Below are positions 16,285-23,903 of a stretch of 36,178 nucleotides of DNA, one piece after another; position 1 is the stretch's first letter, and each line of letters opens with the position of its first letter. Source of the DNA: Cupriavidus sp. BIS7. GTDB taxonomy: Bacteria > Pseudomonadota > Gammaproteobacteria > Burkholderiales > Burkholderiaceae. Made by a program: the position numbers and the translations under genes. The stretch covers positions 1 through 36,178 of the forward strand of contig NZ_ALOU01000039.1 in NCBI RefSeq assembly GCF_000292345.1, given 5' to 3'. The notes below the pieces were generated by a model. It saw only the letters and a program-made list of their open reading frames with translations, was not told the DNA's origin and ran no database searches.

Positions 16285-17214
16285 TCAGGCGGCGGCAGCT
16301 TGTGCGGCGGTCACGCGTTGATAGGCAATGCCGGCCAGCGCGACATCCTCGAGCCCCACGCCAACCGACTTGTAGATCACGATGTCGTCGGCGTGCTTGC
16401 GCACGGGGCGGGTGTCGAGCAGTACGTCGGCCAGTTCCACGATCTTGTCGTCGGGCAGCACGGCCTTGTCCGCCAGTACCAGGTCACCGGCTTCACGCAG
16501 CGACTGCGGGCGCCACTCGACGACCACGGCCGCAGCGCGAGACAGCGCCACGTCGTCCAGTTCGCGCGTATGCGGCAGGCTCGATCCGATAGCCGCGATG
16601 AACGTGCCTGGGTTGACGATGGCCCCTGGAAACAGCGGCGTGGTCGAGCGTGATGCGGTGACGATGATGTCGGCGGCGGCGGCCGCTTCCTCGGCCTGTG
16701 CAAACGACACCGGAATGCCGCATTGGGCGGACAGCCGCTCGGCGGCTGCGGCATCGGCGTACGGGGCGCAGATCAGGATGCGTGTGAGCGGCAGCGCTGC
16801 CGACAGCTGCAACGCATGCTGCACCCCCTGCGTGCCCGCGCCGAACAGCGCCAGCGTCTGCGCATCGGGGCGCGCCAGCCGCTTGGCGGCCAGCACCGTG
16901 CAGGCCGCGGTGCGCAGCCGCGTGATGGCGCCGGCGTCGAACGAGGCCAGCGGGCGTCCGTCAACCGTCGAAAACAGCAGGATGACAAACGAGAACTGAC
17001 CGGCGATGGTTGTGTACACCTTGGCGCCAGCCACCTGCTGATCGGGAATGACCGCACCCAGCGTCGAGAGCTTCACGCCACCGGCTTCGGTACGAATGCG
17101 TTCCTGCATGGCAGCCTGCCCGCGCCCAAAGCTGCGGAAGGCGTCCAGCATCGCGGCCTGCGCGTCGGCGGCCGAGACGTGGCGATCAATCAGTGCGTCT
17201 GTGATGTGAAGCAT
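16285..17214 (-). CDS. Ornithine cyclodeaminase / mu-crystallin family enzyme
   Basis: A 309-residue NAD(P)-dependent enzyme. It has the substrate-side Lys65 (VAGAKVYTT), the AITRLRTAACTVLAAKRLA segment typical of the family, and the Rossmann motif FGAGTQG (124-130). Members act as ornithine cyclodeaminases, alanine dehydrogenases or reductases of cyclic and linear imines; the sequence alone does not decide which. It is the first gene on the minus strand of the cluster and has a GTATAC site 25 bases before its ATG. An imine or ketimine reduction step, or an amino acid deamination, would fit beside the HDO enzyme; this is inference. Confidence 0.87.
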   Translation of the reverse strand: MLHITDALIDRHVSAADAQAAMLDAFRSFGRGQAAMQERIRTEAGGVKLSTLGAVIPDQQVAGAKVYTTIAGQFSFVILLFSTVDGRPLASFDAGAITRLRTAACTVLAAKRLARPDAQTLALFGAGTQGVQHALQLSAALPLTRILICAPYADAAAAERLSAQCGIPVSFAQAEEAAAAADIIVTASRSTTPLFPGAIVNPGTFIAAIGSSLPHTRELDDVALSRAAAVVVEWRPQSLREAGDLVLADKAVLPDDKIVELADVLLDTRPVRKHADDIVIYKSVGVGLEDVALAGIAYQRVTAAQAAAA

Positions 17215-17238
17215 ATGGGGGCTTGTTTTGTTATTTCG

Positions 17239-17244
17239 GTATAC
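17239..17244. promoter_or_regulatory. GTATAC site upstream of the OCD-type gene
   Basis: The site lies 25 bases before the start codon, in a position to block transcription. Its flank on the minus strand (TCGTTG-TG-TAGACT before GTATAC) closely matches the element before the HDO gene. Confidence 0.62.
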
Positions 17245-17360
17245 AGTCTACACAACGATTTAGAAAACGCTAGCCCCTTGTCGAAGAATCTGCACGCGCG
17301 CAACTGGTGCCAAATGCGCTAAAGCCGTGCAGTAGAGCGGGAAAGCGCACCGTCGTGGGT

Positions 17361-17373
17361 GGTTTCCCTAGGG
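17361..17373. promoter_or_regulatory. GGTTTCCCTAGGG motif
   Basis: A CCCTAGGG palindrome preceded by GGTTT in the divergent gap between the OCD-type gene and the permease. An almost identical string (GGGTTTTCCCTAGGG) occurs at 22595-22609. Possible binding site of an unknown regulator. Confidence 0.35.
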
Positions 17374-17412
17374 CCGGCAAGTTTCGCTTGTTCCGACAGT
17401 TATTGGAATATA

Positions 17413-17418
17413 GTATAC
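17413..17418. promoter_or_regulatory. GTATAC site upstream of the permease gene
   Basis: ATAGTATACAAC lies 66 bases before the permease start, overlapping TATAGT/TATACA strings that could be a -10 box. Together with the site at 17239 it gives one GTATAC for each direction of this divergent promoter region. Confidence 0.58.
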
Positions 17419-17483
17419 AACACAGCAGTGACCACAAGAAATCATTACCGCCCCCACAAGGGCCTCCATCACCGGGGAGCCTC

Positions 17484-19022
17484 ATGCATCAAACCGTAGA
17501 GATCGGCCTGGCACATTGGGTGTATTTGCTAGGCGTGGCAGTGATCGTGTTGACCATGATCCTTAGAGCCAACGTTGTCGTGCCCTCCATCGTCGGCACA
17601 TTCCTCGTGATACTGGCCATTACCGGCAGTCCAATCACGGCGCTGGGCGGGATCTTCTCCGCAAGCCTGGTCGCGGCCAAGGAACTGTTCAATATCTTCC
17701 TGGTGATCGCCTTCATGACGGCGCTGCTCAATGCGCTGAAGACATTGCGATCCGACATCCGCATGGTCGAGCCGTTTCGCGTGGTGATGAAGAACGGGCA
17801 TAGCGCCTACTTCATCCTGGCAGGCATCACCTATGTGATTTCGCTGTTCTTCTGGCCGACGCCGGCCGTACCGCTGGTATCCGCCATCCTGCTGCCCGCC
17901 GCGATCGCCGCCGGGCTGCCGCCGCTGGCGGGTGCCATGGCCATTGCGATTGCCGGGCAGGGCATGGCGCTGTCGTCTGACTACGTGATCGGCGTGGCGC
18001 CGGGCATCAGCGCCAAGGCCGCCGGTGCGGCGGTCAGCGCGGCAGTGGTGGCGGATCGCGCGCTGATCTTGTCGATCATCACGGGCGCTATCGCGCTGAC
18101 CCTGGCATACCTGTCGATGCGCCGCCATATCGTGCCCGCAAGCGGCGCGCTGCTGGACCGCTGGCAGTCGCGCGCCACGGGTGTCGATACGGCCGTGGAA
18201 GCCACTGGCACCTTCGACAAGGCCGAGATCGCACGCGGCACGTCGCACGAAGAACCGCTGGACACCGACGCCAACATCGAACGCAGTCTGGCGATGGTGG
18301 CGCAGCGCCGCATCAAGTGGTCGAAGTTCTTCGCCGTGCTGACGCCGCTGGCCTTCGCCTGTGTGGTGACATTGATGGTGCTGCCGAAGATCTCCTCGGG
18401 CATGGTCGACCTCAAGGGCGGCGCCGCCGCCGCGCTGGTGGGCGGCGTAGCGGCCGTGCTGATGATGCTGGCGACGCTGGCCGCAGAAGGTCCGCGCAAG
18501 ATGCTCGACACCTGCCCGGAGCACATCACCGACGGTTTCGTCTTCGCGTTCAAGGCGATGGGCTCGGTGCTGCCGATCGCCGGCTTCTTCTTCGTCGGCG
18601 CGGGCGAGACCGCCGCGCAGATCCTTGGCGTCGACACAGGCCGCGCGCCAAGCCTGCTGTTCGAACTGATCCAGGCCTATCAGCACATGATCCCGGACAA
18701 CCACGTGCTGGTGGCGTTCGGCGTGCTGCTGGTCGGCATGATTACCGGGATCGACGGGTCGGGGTTCGCCGGCCTGCCGCTGACCGGCACGCTGGCTGGT
18801 GCGCTGGGCCCGGTAGTTGGCTTCGATTCGGCCACGCTGGCCGCGGTTGGCCAGATGGGTGCGGTGTGGACGGGCGGCGGCACGCTGATTGCGTGGTCGT
18901 CCCTGATCGCCGTGGCCGGGTTTGCGCGCGTGCCGGTGCTTGATGCCGTGCGTGCGCTGCTGCTGCCCGTGCTGGCCGGGCTGACCGTTTCCACCATCTG
19001 CGCGATGCTGATCTGGCACTGA
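17484..19022 (+). CDS. Putative permease of unknown substrate (ion-transporter-superfamily-like)
   Basis: A 512-residue inner-membrane protein with roughly 11-12 hydrophobic segments in two halves joined by a hydrophilic loop (about 215-275). Each half has a Pro/Gly-rich re-entrant-looking stretch (FWPTPAVPLVSAILLPAA and GIDGSGFAGLPLTGTLAG), a pattern seen in the ion transporter superfamily (citrate, gluconate and C4-dicarboxylate carriers). I cannot assign an exact family. GGGAG lies just before the ATG at 17484. It heads the plus-strand operon with two ferredoxins, so it probably imports the substrate of the cluster. Confidence 0.75.
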   Translation: MHQTVEIGLAHWVYLLGVAVIVLTMILRANVVVPSIVGTFLVILAITGSPITALGGIFSASLVAAKELFNIFLVIAFMTALLNALKTLRSDIRMVEPFRVVMKNGHSAYFILAGITYVISLFFWPTPAVPLVSAILLPAAIAAGLPPLAGAMAIAIAGQGMALSSDYVIGVAPGISAKAAGAAVSAAVVADRALILSIITGAIALTLAYLSMRRHIVPASGALLDRWQSRATGVDTAVEATGTFDKAEIARGTSHEEPLDTDANIERSLAMVAQRRIKWSKFFAVLTPLAFACVVTLMVLPKISSGMVDLKGGAAAALVGGVAAVLMMLATLAAEGPRKMLDTCPEHITDGFVFAFKAMGSVLPIAGFFFVGAGETAAQILGVDTGRAPSLLFELIQAYQHMIPDNHVLVAFGVLLVGMITGIDGSGFAGLPLTGTLAGALGPVVGFDSATLAAVGQMGAVWTGGGTLIAWSSLIAVAGFARVPVLDAVRALLLPVLAGLTVSTICAMLIWH

Positions 19023-19066
19023 GCGCACGGCGGACATCCTTACTGATTGCAGAAGAAAGCAGAGCT

Positions 19067-19369
19067 ATGCCGAAAGTTGTCTTTCACAAGAACGGCCAGG
19101 TCTTCGTGGACGAGGTGAAGCCCGAGACCAACCTCGTGGTCCGCGCGGGTATCAAGCAGTTTCCGTATCCGAACCTGCGCTACGAATGCGGCATGGGCAA
19201 ATGCTCGAAGTGTGCGTGCCGCGTGCTGGCCGGTGCCGAACATCTGCCGCCACCTAACTGGAAGGAGAAGAAGCAGCTAGGTGAACGGCTTGACCAGGGC
19301 TTCCGGCTGGCGTGCCAGATCTGGCTCACGCATGACATCGAGCTGGAACAGCAAGAACTGGCCGCCTGA
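19067..19369 (+). CDS. 2Fe-2S ferredoxin (first)
   Basis: A 100-residue plant-type ferredoxin. Cluster ligands are Cys41, Cys46, Cys49 (YECGMGKCSKCACRV) and Cys83 (LACQIWL), with an extra Cys51. It lacks a reductase domain, so it must take electrons from a separate reductase, most likely the flavoprotein encoded at 12373-13377. GAAAGCAGAG precedes the ATG. It lies 44 bases after the permease gene. Confidence 0.9.
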   Translation: MPKVVFHKNGQVFVDEVKPETNLVVRAGIKQFPYPNLRYECGMGKCSKCACRVLAGAEHLPPPNWKEKKQLGERLDQGFRLACQIWLTHDIELEQQELAA

Positions 19370-19384
19370 CCCATCACCGTTCCC

Positions 19385-19717
19385 ATGACCGTTCCCATGT
19401 ACGTGATCCTGACCAGCAAGAAGGGCCAGTTCCGCACCGAAGCCGTACCGGGCGTGGACCCCGTGGAAACGTGGGAGTACCTGTTCTACGGGCGCTGCAC
19501 GGCCACGTTCGTGATTGCCGAGCTGCCGGACGCGCCGGATGCGCAGAAGGCGCTGAAGGTGCGCGTCATCGACGAGGCCGGCGGCGCCGACGCCGAGATC
19601 GTCAACCACGTGCCAACCAAATTCCTCGAGCGATTCGACACGCTCGACGCTGCCCGCACCGCGCTGCAATCGCTGGCGCATTTTGGCAGCATGGACCTCT
19701 CCTTAAGGAAGCAATGA
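19385..19717 (+). CDS. Unrecognised 110-residue protein between two ferredoxins
   Basis: No family recognised. The sequence has a mixed alpha/beta look (YVILTSKKGQF, WEYLFYGRCTATFVIAEL, ALKVRVIDEAG, a C-terminal helix with DAARTALQSLAHFG), is acidic and has no signal peptide or metal-binding motif. Its place between two ferredoxin genes, with its stop overlapping the next start (ATGA), suggests a small subunit or effector of the oxygenase, as in other multicomponent systems; this is inference. The start may be ATG 19385 or ATG 19397; a 12-base repeat (ATGACCGTTCCC-like) lies there and no Shine-Dalgarno is visible, so coupling to the ferredoxin gene is likely. Confidence 0.75.
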   Translation: MTVPMYVILTSKKGQFRTEAVPGVDPVETWEYLFYGRCTATFVIAELPDAPDAQKALKVRVIDEAGGADAEIVNHVPTKFLERFDTLDAARTALQSLAHFGSMDLSLRKQ

Positions 19718-20058
19718 TGCAGGCCGACACCGCCGAAAGTGCCGCCGTGACCGAAATCGACACCGCACCCAAGGCCCGAACCATCGAGATCACGTTCTTG
19801 ACGAACGGCGACAAGACCGTCAACGCGCCGGAGAACAGCAACCTGCTGCGTGTTTCGCTGCGCGAGCAGGGCGGGATTCCATTCAAATGCGGCGGCGGGA
19901 TCTGCGGCACGTGCAAGTGCCGCATCGAGCGTGGCCTGGAGCATACCGATGCGGTCAAGCCGAAGGAGCGCAAGCACCTGAACGACGACGACCTGCGCGC
20001 CGGCTACCGCATGGCATGCCAGACGTTCGTCAACGGCGATATCGCGGTGTCCTGGTAA
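19714..20058 (+). CDS. 2Fe-2S ferredoxin (second)
   Basis: A 114-residue plant-type ferredoxin with a 20-residue N-terminal extension. Ligands are Cys59, Cys64, Cys67 (FKCGGGICGTCKC) and Cys102 (MACQTFV), with an extra Cys69. It differs clearly from the first ferredoxin, so the pair is not a recent duplication. AAGGA lies just before the start; two ATGs follow each other and the first overlaps the previous stop. It ends 16 bases before the stop of the convergent iclR gene. Confidence 0.9.
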   Translation: MMQADTAESAAVTEIDTAPKARTIEITFLTNGDKTVNAPENSNLLRVSLREQGGIPFKCGGGICGTCKCRIERGLEHTDAVKPKERKHLNDDDLRAGYRMACQTFVNGDIAVSW

Positions 20059-20074
20059 GCGTCGGAGCACGCAC

Positions 20075-20896
20075 TCAGGTGCGCAGCCCCACCATCGCCG
20101 AGATCTTGTCGGCAGCTTCCAGCAGCGGCGGCAGGAAGCGGTCCAGCATCTCCTGCGCGCTCGTGCGGTTGGCCTGGCCGCTGATGTTCAGCGCGGCAAT
20201 CACCTGCCCGGCGCGATTGCGGATGGGCGCCGCCAGCGAGACCAGCCCCTCCTCCAGTTCCTGATCGTTCAGTGCCCAGCCGCGTGTGCGGATCTCGGCG
20301 ATCAGTACCTTCAGCTCATCGATATCGGTCACGGTCCGTTGCGTGCGCGCGCGCCGCTCGGAGGCGCGCAGCACGCGGTCAAGCTCCGTCTGGTCCAGAC
20401 CCGACATCAGCACCCGCCCCATCGACGAGCAATAAGCCGGCAGCCGGCTGCCAATCGACAGGTTGATCGTCATGATCTTGCGCGCGGGAACGCGCAGCAC
20501 GTAGACGATATCGGTACCGTCGAGCACGGAGATCGAGCAACTCTCGTGAACCGATTGCGACAATGCCTCCATGATCGGCTCGGCCAGGTTCCAGAATGGC
20601 ATCGACGTGAGGTAGGCAAAGCCGAGATCGAGAATCTTCGGCGTGAGCCGGAACAGCCGGCCATCATTCTGGACGTACCCAAGCCCCACCAGCGTCAGCA
20701 GGATGCGGCGCGCGCCAGCGCGTGTCAGGCCGCTGGCCTGCGCGATCTCCGTCAGCGTCTGCGCCGGATGGCTGGCGTTGAACGCGCGGATGACCGACAG
20801 GCCGCGTGCGAAGGACTGCACGTAGCTGTCGCTCGGCTTCTCTGTGGCGCCCGCTGCGGGCGCACGGGACGTTGCGGAATCGGCTGGATTCGCCAT
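20075..20896 (-). CDS. IclR-family regulator of PcaR/PobR type
   Basis: A 273-residue regulator. The N-terminal helix-turn-helix (about 28-85) reads SFARGLSVIRAFN, then LTEIAQASGLTRAGARRILLTL, the pattern of the PcaR/PcaU/PobR subgroup, and the effector domain follows (about 105-265). These activators and repressors control protocatechuate and beta-ketoadipate pathway genes. The ATG at 20896 gives the normal length; the frame is open further upstream. It could control the ferredoxin/permease cluster beside it, or pcaIJF 13 kb away, where a PcaR-like palindrome occurs. The choice cannot be made from the sequence. Confidence 0.88.
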   Translation of the reverse strand: MANPADSATSRAPAAGATEKPSDSYVQSFARGLSVIRAFNASHPAQTLTEIAQASGLTRAGARRILLTLVGLGYVQNDGRLFRLTPKILDLGFAYLTSMPFWNLAEPIMEALSQSVHESCSISVLDGTDIVYVLRVPARKIMTINLSIGSRLPAYCSSMGRVLMSGLDQTELDRVLRASERRARTQRTVTDIDELKVLIAEIRTRGWALNDQELEEGLVSLAAPIRNRAGQVIAALNISGQANRTSAQEMLDRFLPPLLEAADKISAMVGLRT

Positions 20897-21045
20897 CGAT
20901 CGGAACACCGGCGCCGACGCGCCGGAATTGGCTCGGAAAGGCCGAAAGGGTAGAGGAAATGTGGCTGCTTTGCCAGTCTGGCACGTCCTGCGGACGCGCG
21001 CGTGACAGGCAGCCACGCTGACGAGACATATCTGTCTACCGCATA

Positions 21046-21061
21046 ATGTGCATCCGCACAA
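21046..21061. promoter_or_regulatory. Candidate LysR-type operator
   Basis: TGTGC-atcc-GCACA (21047-21060) is a short dyad in the divergent iclR/lysR gap, about 52-65 bases before the lysR start. The size and the flanking A/T bases fit a LysR recognition site, likely for autoregulation. Confidence 0.45.
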
Positions 21062-21111
21062 TGTTCAACAGTCGGTCACAAAAGCAGCGTCAGCAAAGGA
21101 AACAGGGTCCG

Positions 21112-22023
21112 GTGAACGAAACAATCCAGTGGAATGATTGGGAGGCTTTCTGTTGCGTCATCGAGCAGGGCACTTTTACCGCGGCGGCGGCGGCGCTGGA
21201 TTGCCCCAAGTCGCGCGTTTCGGCCGCAGTGGCCCGCCTGGAAACGGCCATTGGCGCCAAGCTGCTCGAGCGCACCACGCGCCGCATGCGGCTGACCGAC
21301 GCCGGCGGCGCGGTCTATCGTGACGTCGCGCCGCTGTTTGCGCGGCTGCGTGAGATCCGCCAGGAAACCCTGGCCCGCGAGGAGCGCGTGCAGGGCATGC
21401 TGCGCATCGCCACGCCCTATGAATTTGGCGCACAGCAGCTTGGCGGAGTGATCTGCCGTACGCTTGCTGCCCATCCGGCGCTTGATATCACGGTGGAGAT
21501 TTCCCAGGGACTGGTCGATCCGATCCGCGAGGGTTTCGACATCGCTTTTGTCACGGTAGACGCCGACCTGCCCGATTCGGGCACCATCGCCCGCCGCATC
21601 TGGAATGTGGAGCGCGGTCTGGTGGCGGCGCCATCGCTGGCCGCCAGCCTGTCTGCGCAGATGCAGCCCGAAGACCTCTCGAACATGCCGACGCTTGCCA
21701 CGCCGGGCGCCTCGGTTTGGGAGTTTTCCCGGAACGGGCAGCGTATCGCGGTGCCGATCCGGCCGCGCATGCAGACTTATAACGCCGAACTGCGCATGCA
21801 GGCCGCGTTGGCGGGACTCGGGATTGCGCGTGTGCCGATGACGGCGGCGGAGGCGGAAATCGCGCAGGGCAGGCTGGTGCGGGTGATGCCCGACTTTCCG
21901 TTGCCACCACTGCGGGTGTTTGCGTTACTGCCCGATCGTCGACTGCAGCCGCGCAAGGTGCGCGCGTTCATGGAGGCTATCGAGTCGATGATGGGGGAGG
22001 ATCTCGACGATCCCGGGCAGTAA
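21112..22023 (+). CDS. LysR-family transcriptional regulator
   Basis: A 303-residue regulator with the N-terminal winged helix (about 8-65: DWEAFCCVIEQGTFTAAAAAL, CPKSRVSAAVARLETAIGAKLLERTTR) and a periplasmic-binding-like effector domain from about 90. It resembles the one-gene LysR regulators that control a divergent or neighbouring gene. The start is taken as the GTG at 21112 (AAAGGA about 11 bases upstream); an ATG at 21061 would add 17 residues. The target is unclear: its divergent neighbour is iclR. Confidence 0.87.
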   Translation: MNETIQWNDWEAFCCVIEQGTFTAAAAALDCPKSRVSAAVARLETAIGAKLLERTTRRMRLTDAGGAVYRDVAPLFARLREIRQETLAREERVQGMLRIATPYEFGAQQLGGVICRTLAAHPALDITVEISQGLVDPIREGFDIAFVTVDADLPDSGTIARRIWNVERGLVAAPSLAASLSAQMQPEDLSNMPTLATPGASVWEFSRNGQRIAVPIRPRMQTYNAELRMQAALAGLGIARVPMTAAEAEIAQGRLVRVMPDFPLPPLRVFALLPDRRLQPRKVRAFMEAIESMMGEDLDDPGQ

Positions 22024-22193
22024 GGGCCGGAAGCCAAACGATTCTGGCGTCGTTGCTTGCGCTGGCAGGCGCAGGCCATGACGGCTTCACTTCATTTTGC
22101 TGGCGGCCCCAACTTGCGCTGTGTACTGCTGACTACTGCTGACGGGGCAGGGGGAGCGCCCCGTCGAACTTGCCTGGATCAGGCTGGCGAGGC

Positions 22194-22469
22194 TCAGGCG
22201 CCTTCGCTGTAGACGTCGCGCTTTTCGGTGATGGTGCGGGCGCCTTCGGTGTAGACGTCACGCTTTTCGGTGACGCTGCGTGCACCTTCGGTGTACACAT
22301 CGCGCTTTTCCGTCACGCTGCGGGCGCCGTCCAGGTACGGATCAACCTTGCGGCCGATGCTGCCGTCCAGGCGAGCCAGGTCGGAAATCGGCTGCGAAGC
22401 CTGCGCGGCGGTAGCGCCGATCGACAGGCCGATAGCGCAGAGCAGGGAGAGTGCGAGGGGGGTCTTCAT
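22194..22469 (-). CDS. Small exported repeat protein (CopQ-like?)
   Basis: A 91-residue protein with a signal peptide (about 1-24, cleavage after AAQA) and a mature part that is mostly three tandem 14-residue repeats of the form ARSVTEKRDVYTEG, preceded by a related PYLDG unit. The repeats are rich in charged residues and lack Cys and His. Short exported proteins with DVYTDGA-type repeats occur in Cupriavidus and Ralstonia and have been named CopQ in copper-response regions, but I cannot confirm that this is one, and no copper genes lie nearby. Confidence 0.75.
   Translation of the reverse strand: MKTPLALSLLCAIGLSIGATAAQASQPISDLARLDGSIGRKVDPYLDGARSVTEKRDVYTEGARSVTEKRDVYTEGARTITEKRDVYSEGA
22197..22322. 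repeat. Three 42-bp tandem repeats within the repeat-protein gene
   Basis: Three copies of a 42-base unit (gccttcggtgtagacgtc followed by cgcttttcggtgacgctgcg-like sequence) differ at only a few bases. They encode the 14-residue protein repeats, so copy number could vary between strains. Confidence 0.85.
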
Positions 22470-22571
22470 GATTGTGCTGTCCTACTTTTTGGCAGAGATC
22501 GCGGGTGGTTCCGCGGTGGCTGTAATGTAGGCTTCAGCACGCACAGGAAAAAGGGAGAATCAGCGACAGAC

Positions 22572-22609
22572 TGTCCAATGCTTTGGACAATAAGGGTTTT
22601 CCCTAGGGA
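22572..22609. promoter_or_regulatory. TGTCCAA dyad and CCCTAGGG motif upstream of the repeat-protein gene
   Basis: TGTCCAA-tgct-TTGGACA (22572-22589) is a perfect 7-bp dyad, followed by GGGTTTTCCCTAGGG (22595-22609), whose core recurs at 17361-17373. Both lie about 100-140 bases before the start of the exported repeat protein and may be regulator sites. Confidence 0.45.
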
Positions 22610-22623
22610 GTCTTTCTGTGCTA

Positions 22624-22670
22624 GGGTGGCGTCCCGCCACCGCGCTGGGCGGGGTCCCAAGGGGGACCCC
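22624..22670. other. Two G/C hairpins after yggT
   Basis: GGTGGCG-tcc-CGCCACC (22625-22641) and GGGGTCCC-aagg-GGGACCCC (22651-22670) stand in tandem in the gap after the yggT stop (minus strand). No T-run follows, so they are mRNA-end structures or a small interspersed repeat rather than a standard terminator. Confidence 0.5.
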
Positions 22671-22699
22671 AAGCGAGTCCCCTTGCCCCATCGCTCGCG

Positions 22700-23251
22700 T
22701 CAGATGCTGCCCCGGCTGACGCTGGCAATCACCATCAGCAGGATCTGGGCAATCACGAACAGGATCAGCGGCGAGATGTCGAACCCGCCCAGGCGCGGCA
22801 GCACGCGCTGGATCGGGCGCAGCAGCGGGGCGGTCAGGTGCCAGATCGGCCCGGCCATCGGGGATTGGGGATTCACCCACGACAGCACCGCCATCAGCAG
22901 CGTCACCCACATCACCATGCTGATGCCCCACTTGAGCATACTGAGTACGCCCAGCGCGAGGATCAGCGGCAGGAAGCCCAGCGGGTCGGCCCCGAGTACC
23001 GCGGCCCGGCACAGCAGGAACACCACGGCCGTCAGGTATGCCGCGATGACGGTAGCCCAGTCGATCCCGCCAAGCCCCGGAATGACGCGGCGCAGCGGCC
23101 GGATGATCCAGTCGGTCACCTGAAACACGCCCTGCGACACAGGATTGCGCGAGGGCAGGCGGGTCAATTGCATCCACAGGCGCAGCAGCAGCGCCATGCC
23201 AAAGAGCGTAAAGACGGTATCAAGCAGGAACAGGGCGATTTCCGTGAACAT
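22700..23251 (-). CDS. YggT-family membrane protein
   Basis: A 183-residue inner-membrane protein made of two YggT repeats, each with two membrane helices and the RN-P-(V/L)SxGVFxVTDWIIRPLRRVIPGLGGIDW pattern (first repeat about 31-65; second LLRPIQRVLPRLGGFDISPL). YggT proteins are thought to aid osmotic or potassium balance or membrane-linked processes, without a settled mechanism. It is divergent from the MarR gene at 23436. Confidence 0.9.
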   Translation of the reverse strand: MFTEIALFLLDTVFTLFGMALLLRLWMQLTRLPSRNPVSQGVFQVTDWIIRPLRRVIPGLGGIDWATVIAAYLTAVVFLLCRAAVLGADPLGFLPLILALGVLSMLKWGISMVMWVTLLMAVLSWVNPQSPMAGPIWHLTAPLLRPIQRVLPRLGGFDISPLILFVIAQILLMVIASVSRGSI

Positions 23252-23435
23252 CGGTCGGATTTCCGTTGGCGGTTATAGGGTGTCGGCAACCGCACAGATT
23301 CTGCCATACAGCGCCGGCCTCCAATGCGTCGAAATGCAGCCAGCCGCCCAATGCGCGCCGGCGCACGGGGGCGGCGCAGTCGCACCTCATATAATGGGCG
23401 GCCGGTCTCCCATTGTTTTTGCTGATCCGACATCC

Positions 23436-23903
23436 ATGCCACGCAAGTCTGCCCAGGCCAAGGCCACCGACGAATCCGCCGTGCTGAGCAAGCATGACTT
23501 CGAAGCGCTTTCCGATTTTCGCTACCAGTTGCGCCGCTTCCTGCGGTTTTCCGAGGAAGCCGCGCATGCCGAGGGCGTGACCGTCCAGCAGTACCTGCTG
23601 ATGCTGCATATCCGCGGATGTCCGGACAAGAACTGGGCGTCCGTGGGCGAACTGGCCGAACGCCTCCAGGCCAAGCAGCACGGGGTGGTGGCGCTGGTCA
23701 ACCGCTGCGAGGCAGCCGGGCTGGTCAGCCGCAAGGTCAACCCGGACGACCGGCGCGTGGTGCAGATCCACCTGCTGGCCAAGGGCGAGCGCTGCCTGAA
23801 CCGGCTGGCGGCCCTGCATCGCGCGGAGCTGGAATCGCTGCGCAATACGTTCCGCGTGACGCGCATTACCGCTTACAACGACGACGGCGCGGAGCGCTTC
23901 TGA
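23436..23903 (+). CDS. MarR-family transcriptional regulator
   Basis: A 155-residue MarR-type winged-helix protein with SVGELAERLQAKQHGVVALVNRCEAAGLVSRKVNPDDRRVVQIHL as the DNA-binding core and a flanking dimer helix (FRYQLRRFLRFSEEAAHAEGVTVQQYLLML). The ATG at 23436 gives a normal N-terminus; no Shine-Dalgarno is visible. It is single and divergent from yggT. Target and ligand unknown. Confidence 0.85.
   Translation: MPRKSAQAKATDESAVLSKHDFEALSDFRYQLRRFLRFSEEAAHAEGVTVQQYLLMLHIRGCPDKNWASVGELAERLQAKQHGVVALVNRCEAAGLVSRKVNPDDRRVVQIHLLAKGERCLNRLAALHRAELESLRNTFRVTRITAYNDDGAERF

Noticed and set aside
17529..19037. A 502-codon open frame opposite the permease
   Set aside because: Gln/His/Arg-rich antisense shadow of a clear membrane protein gene.
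22197..22322. Possible CRISPR-like array
   Set aside because: The units are contiguous with no unique spacers and encode in-frame protein repeats.
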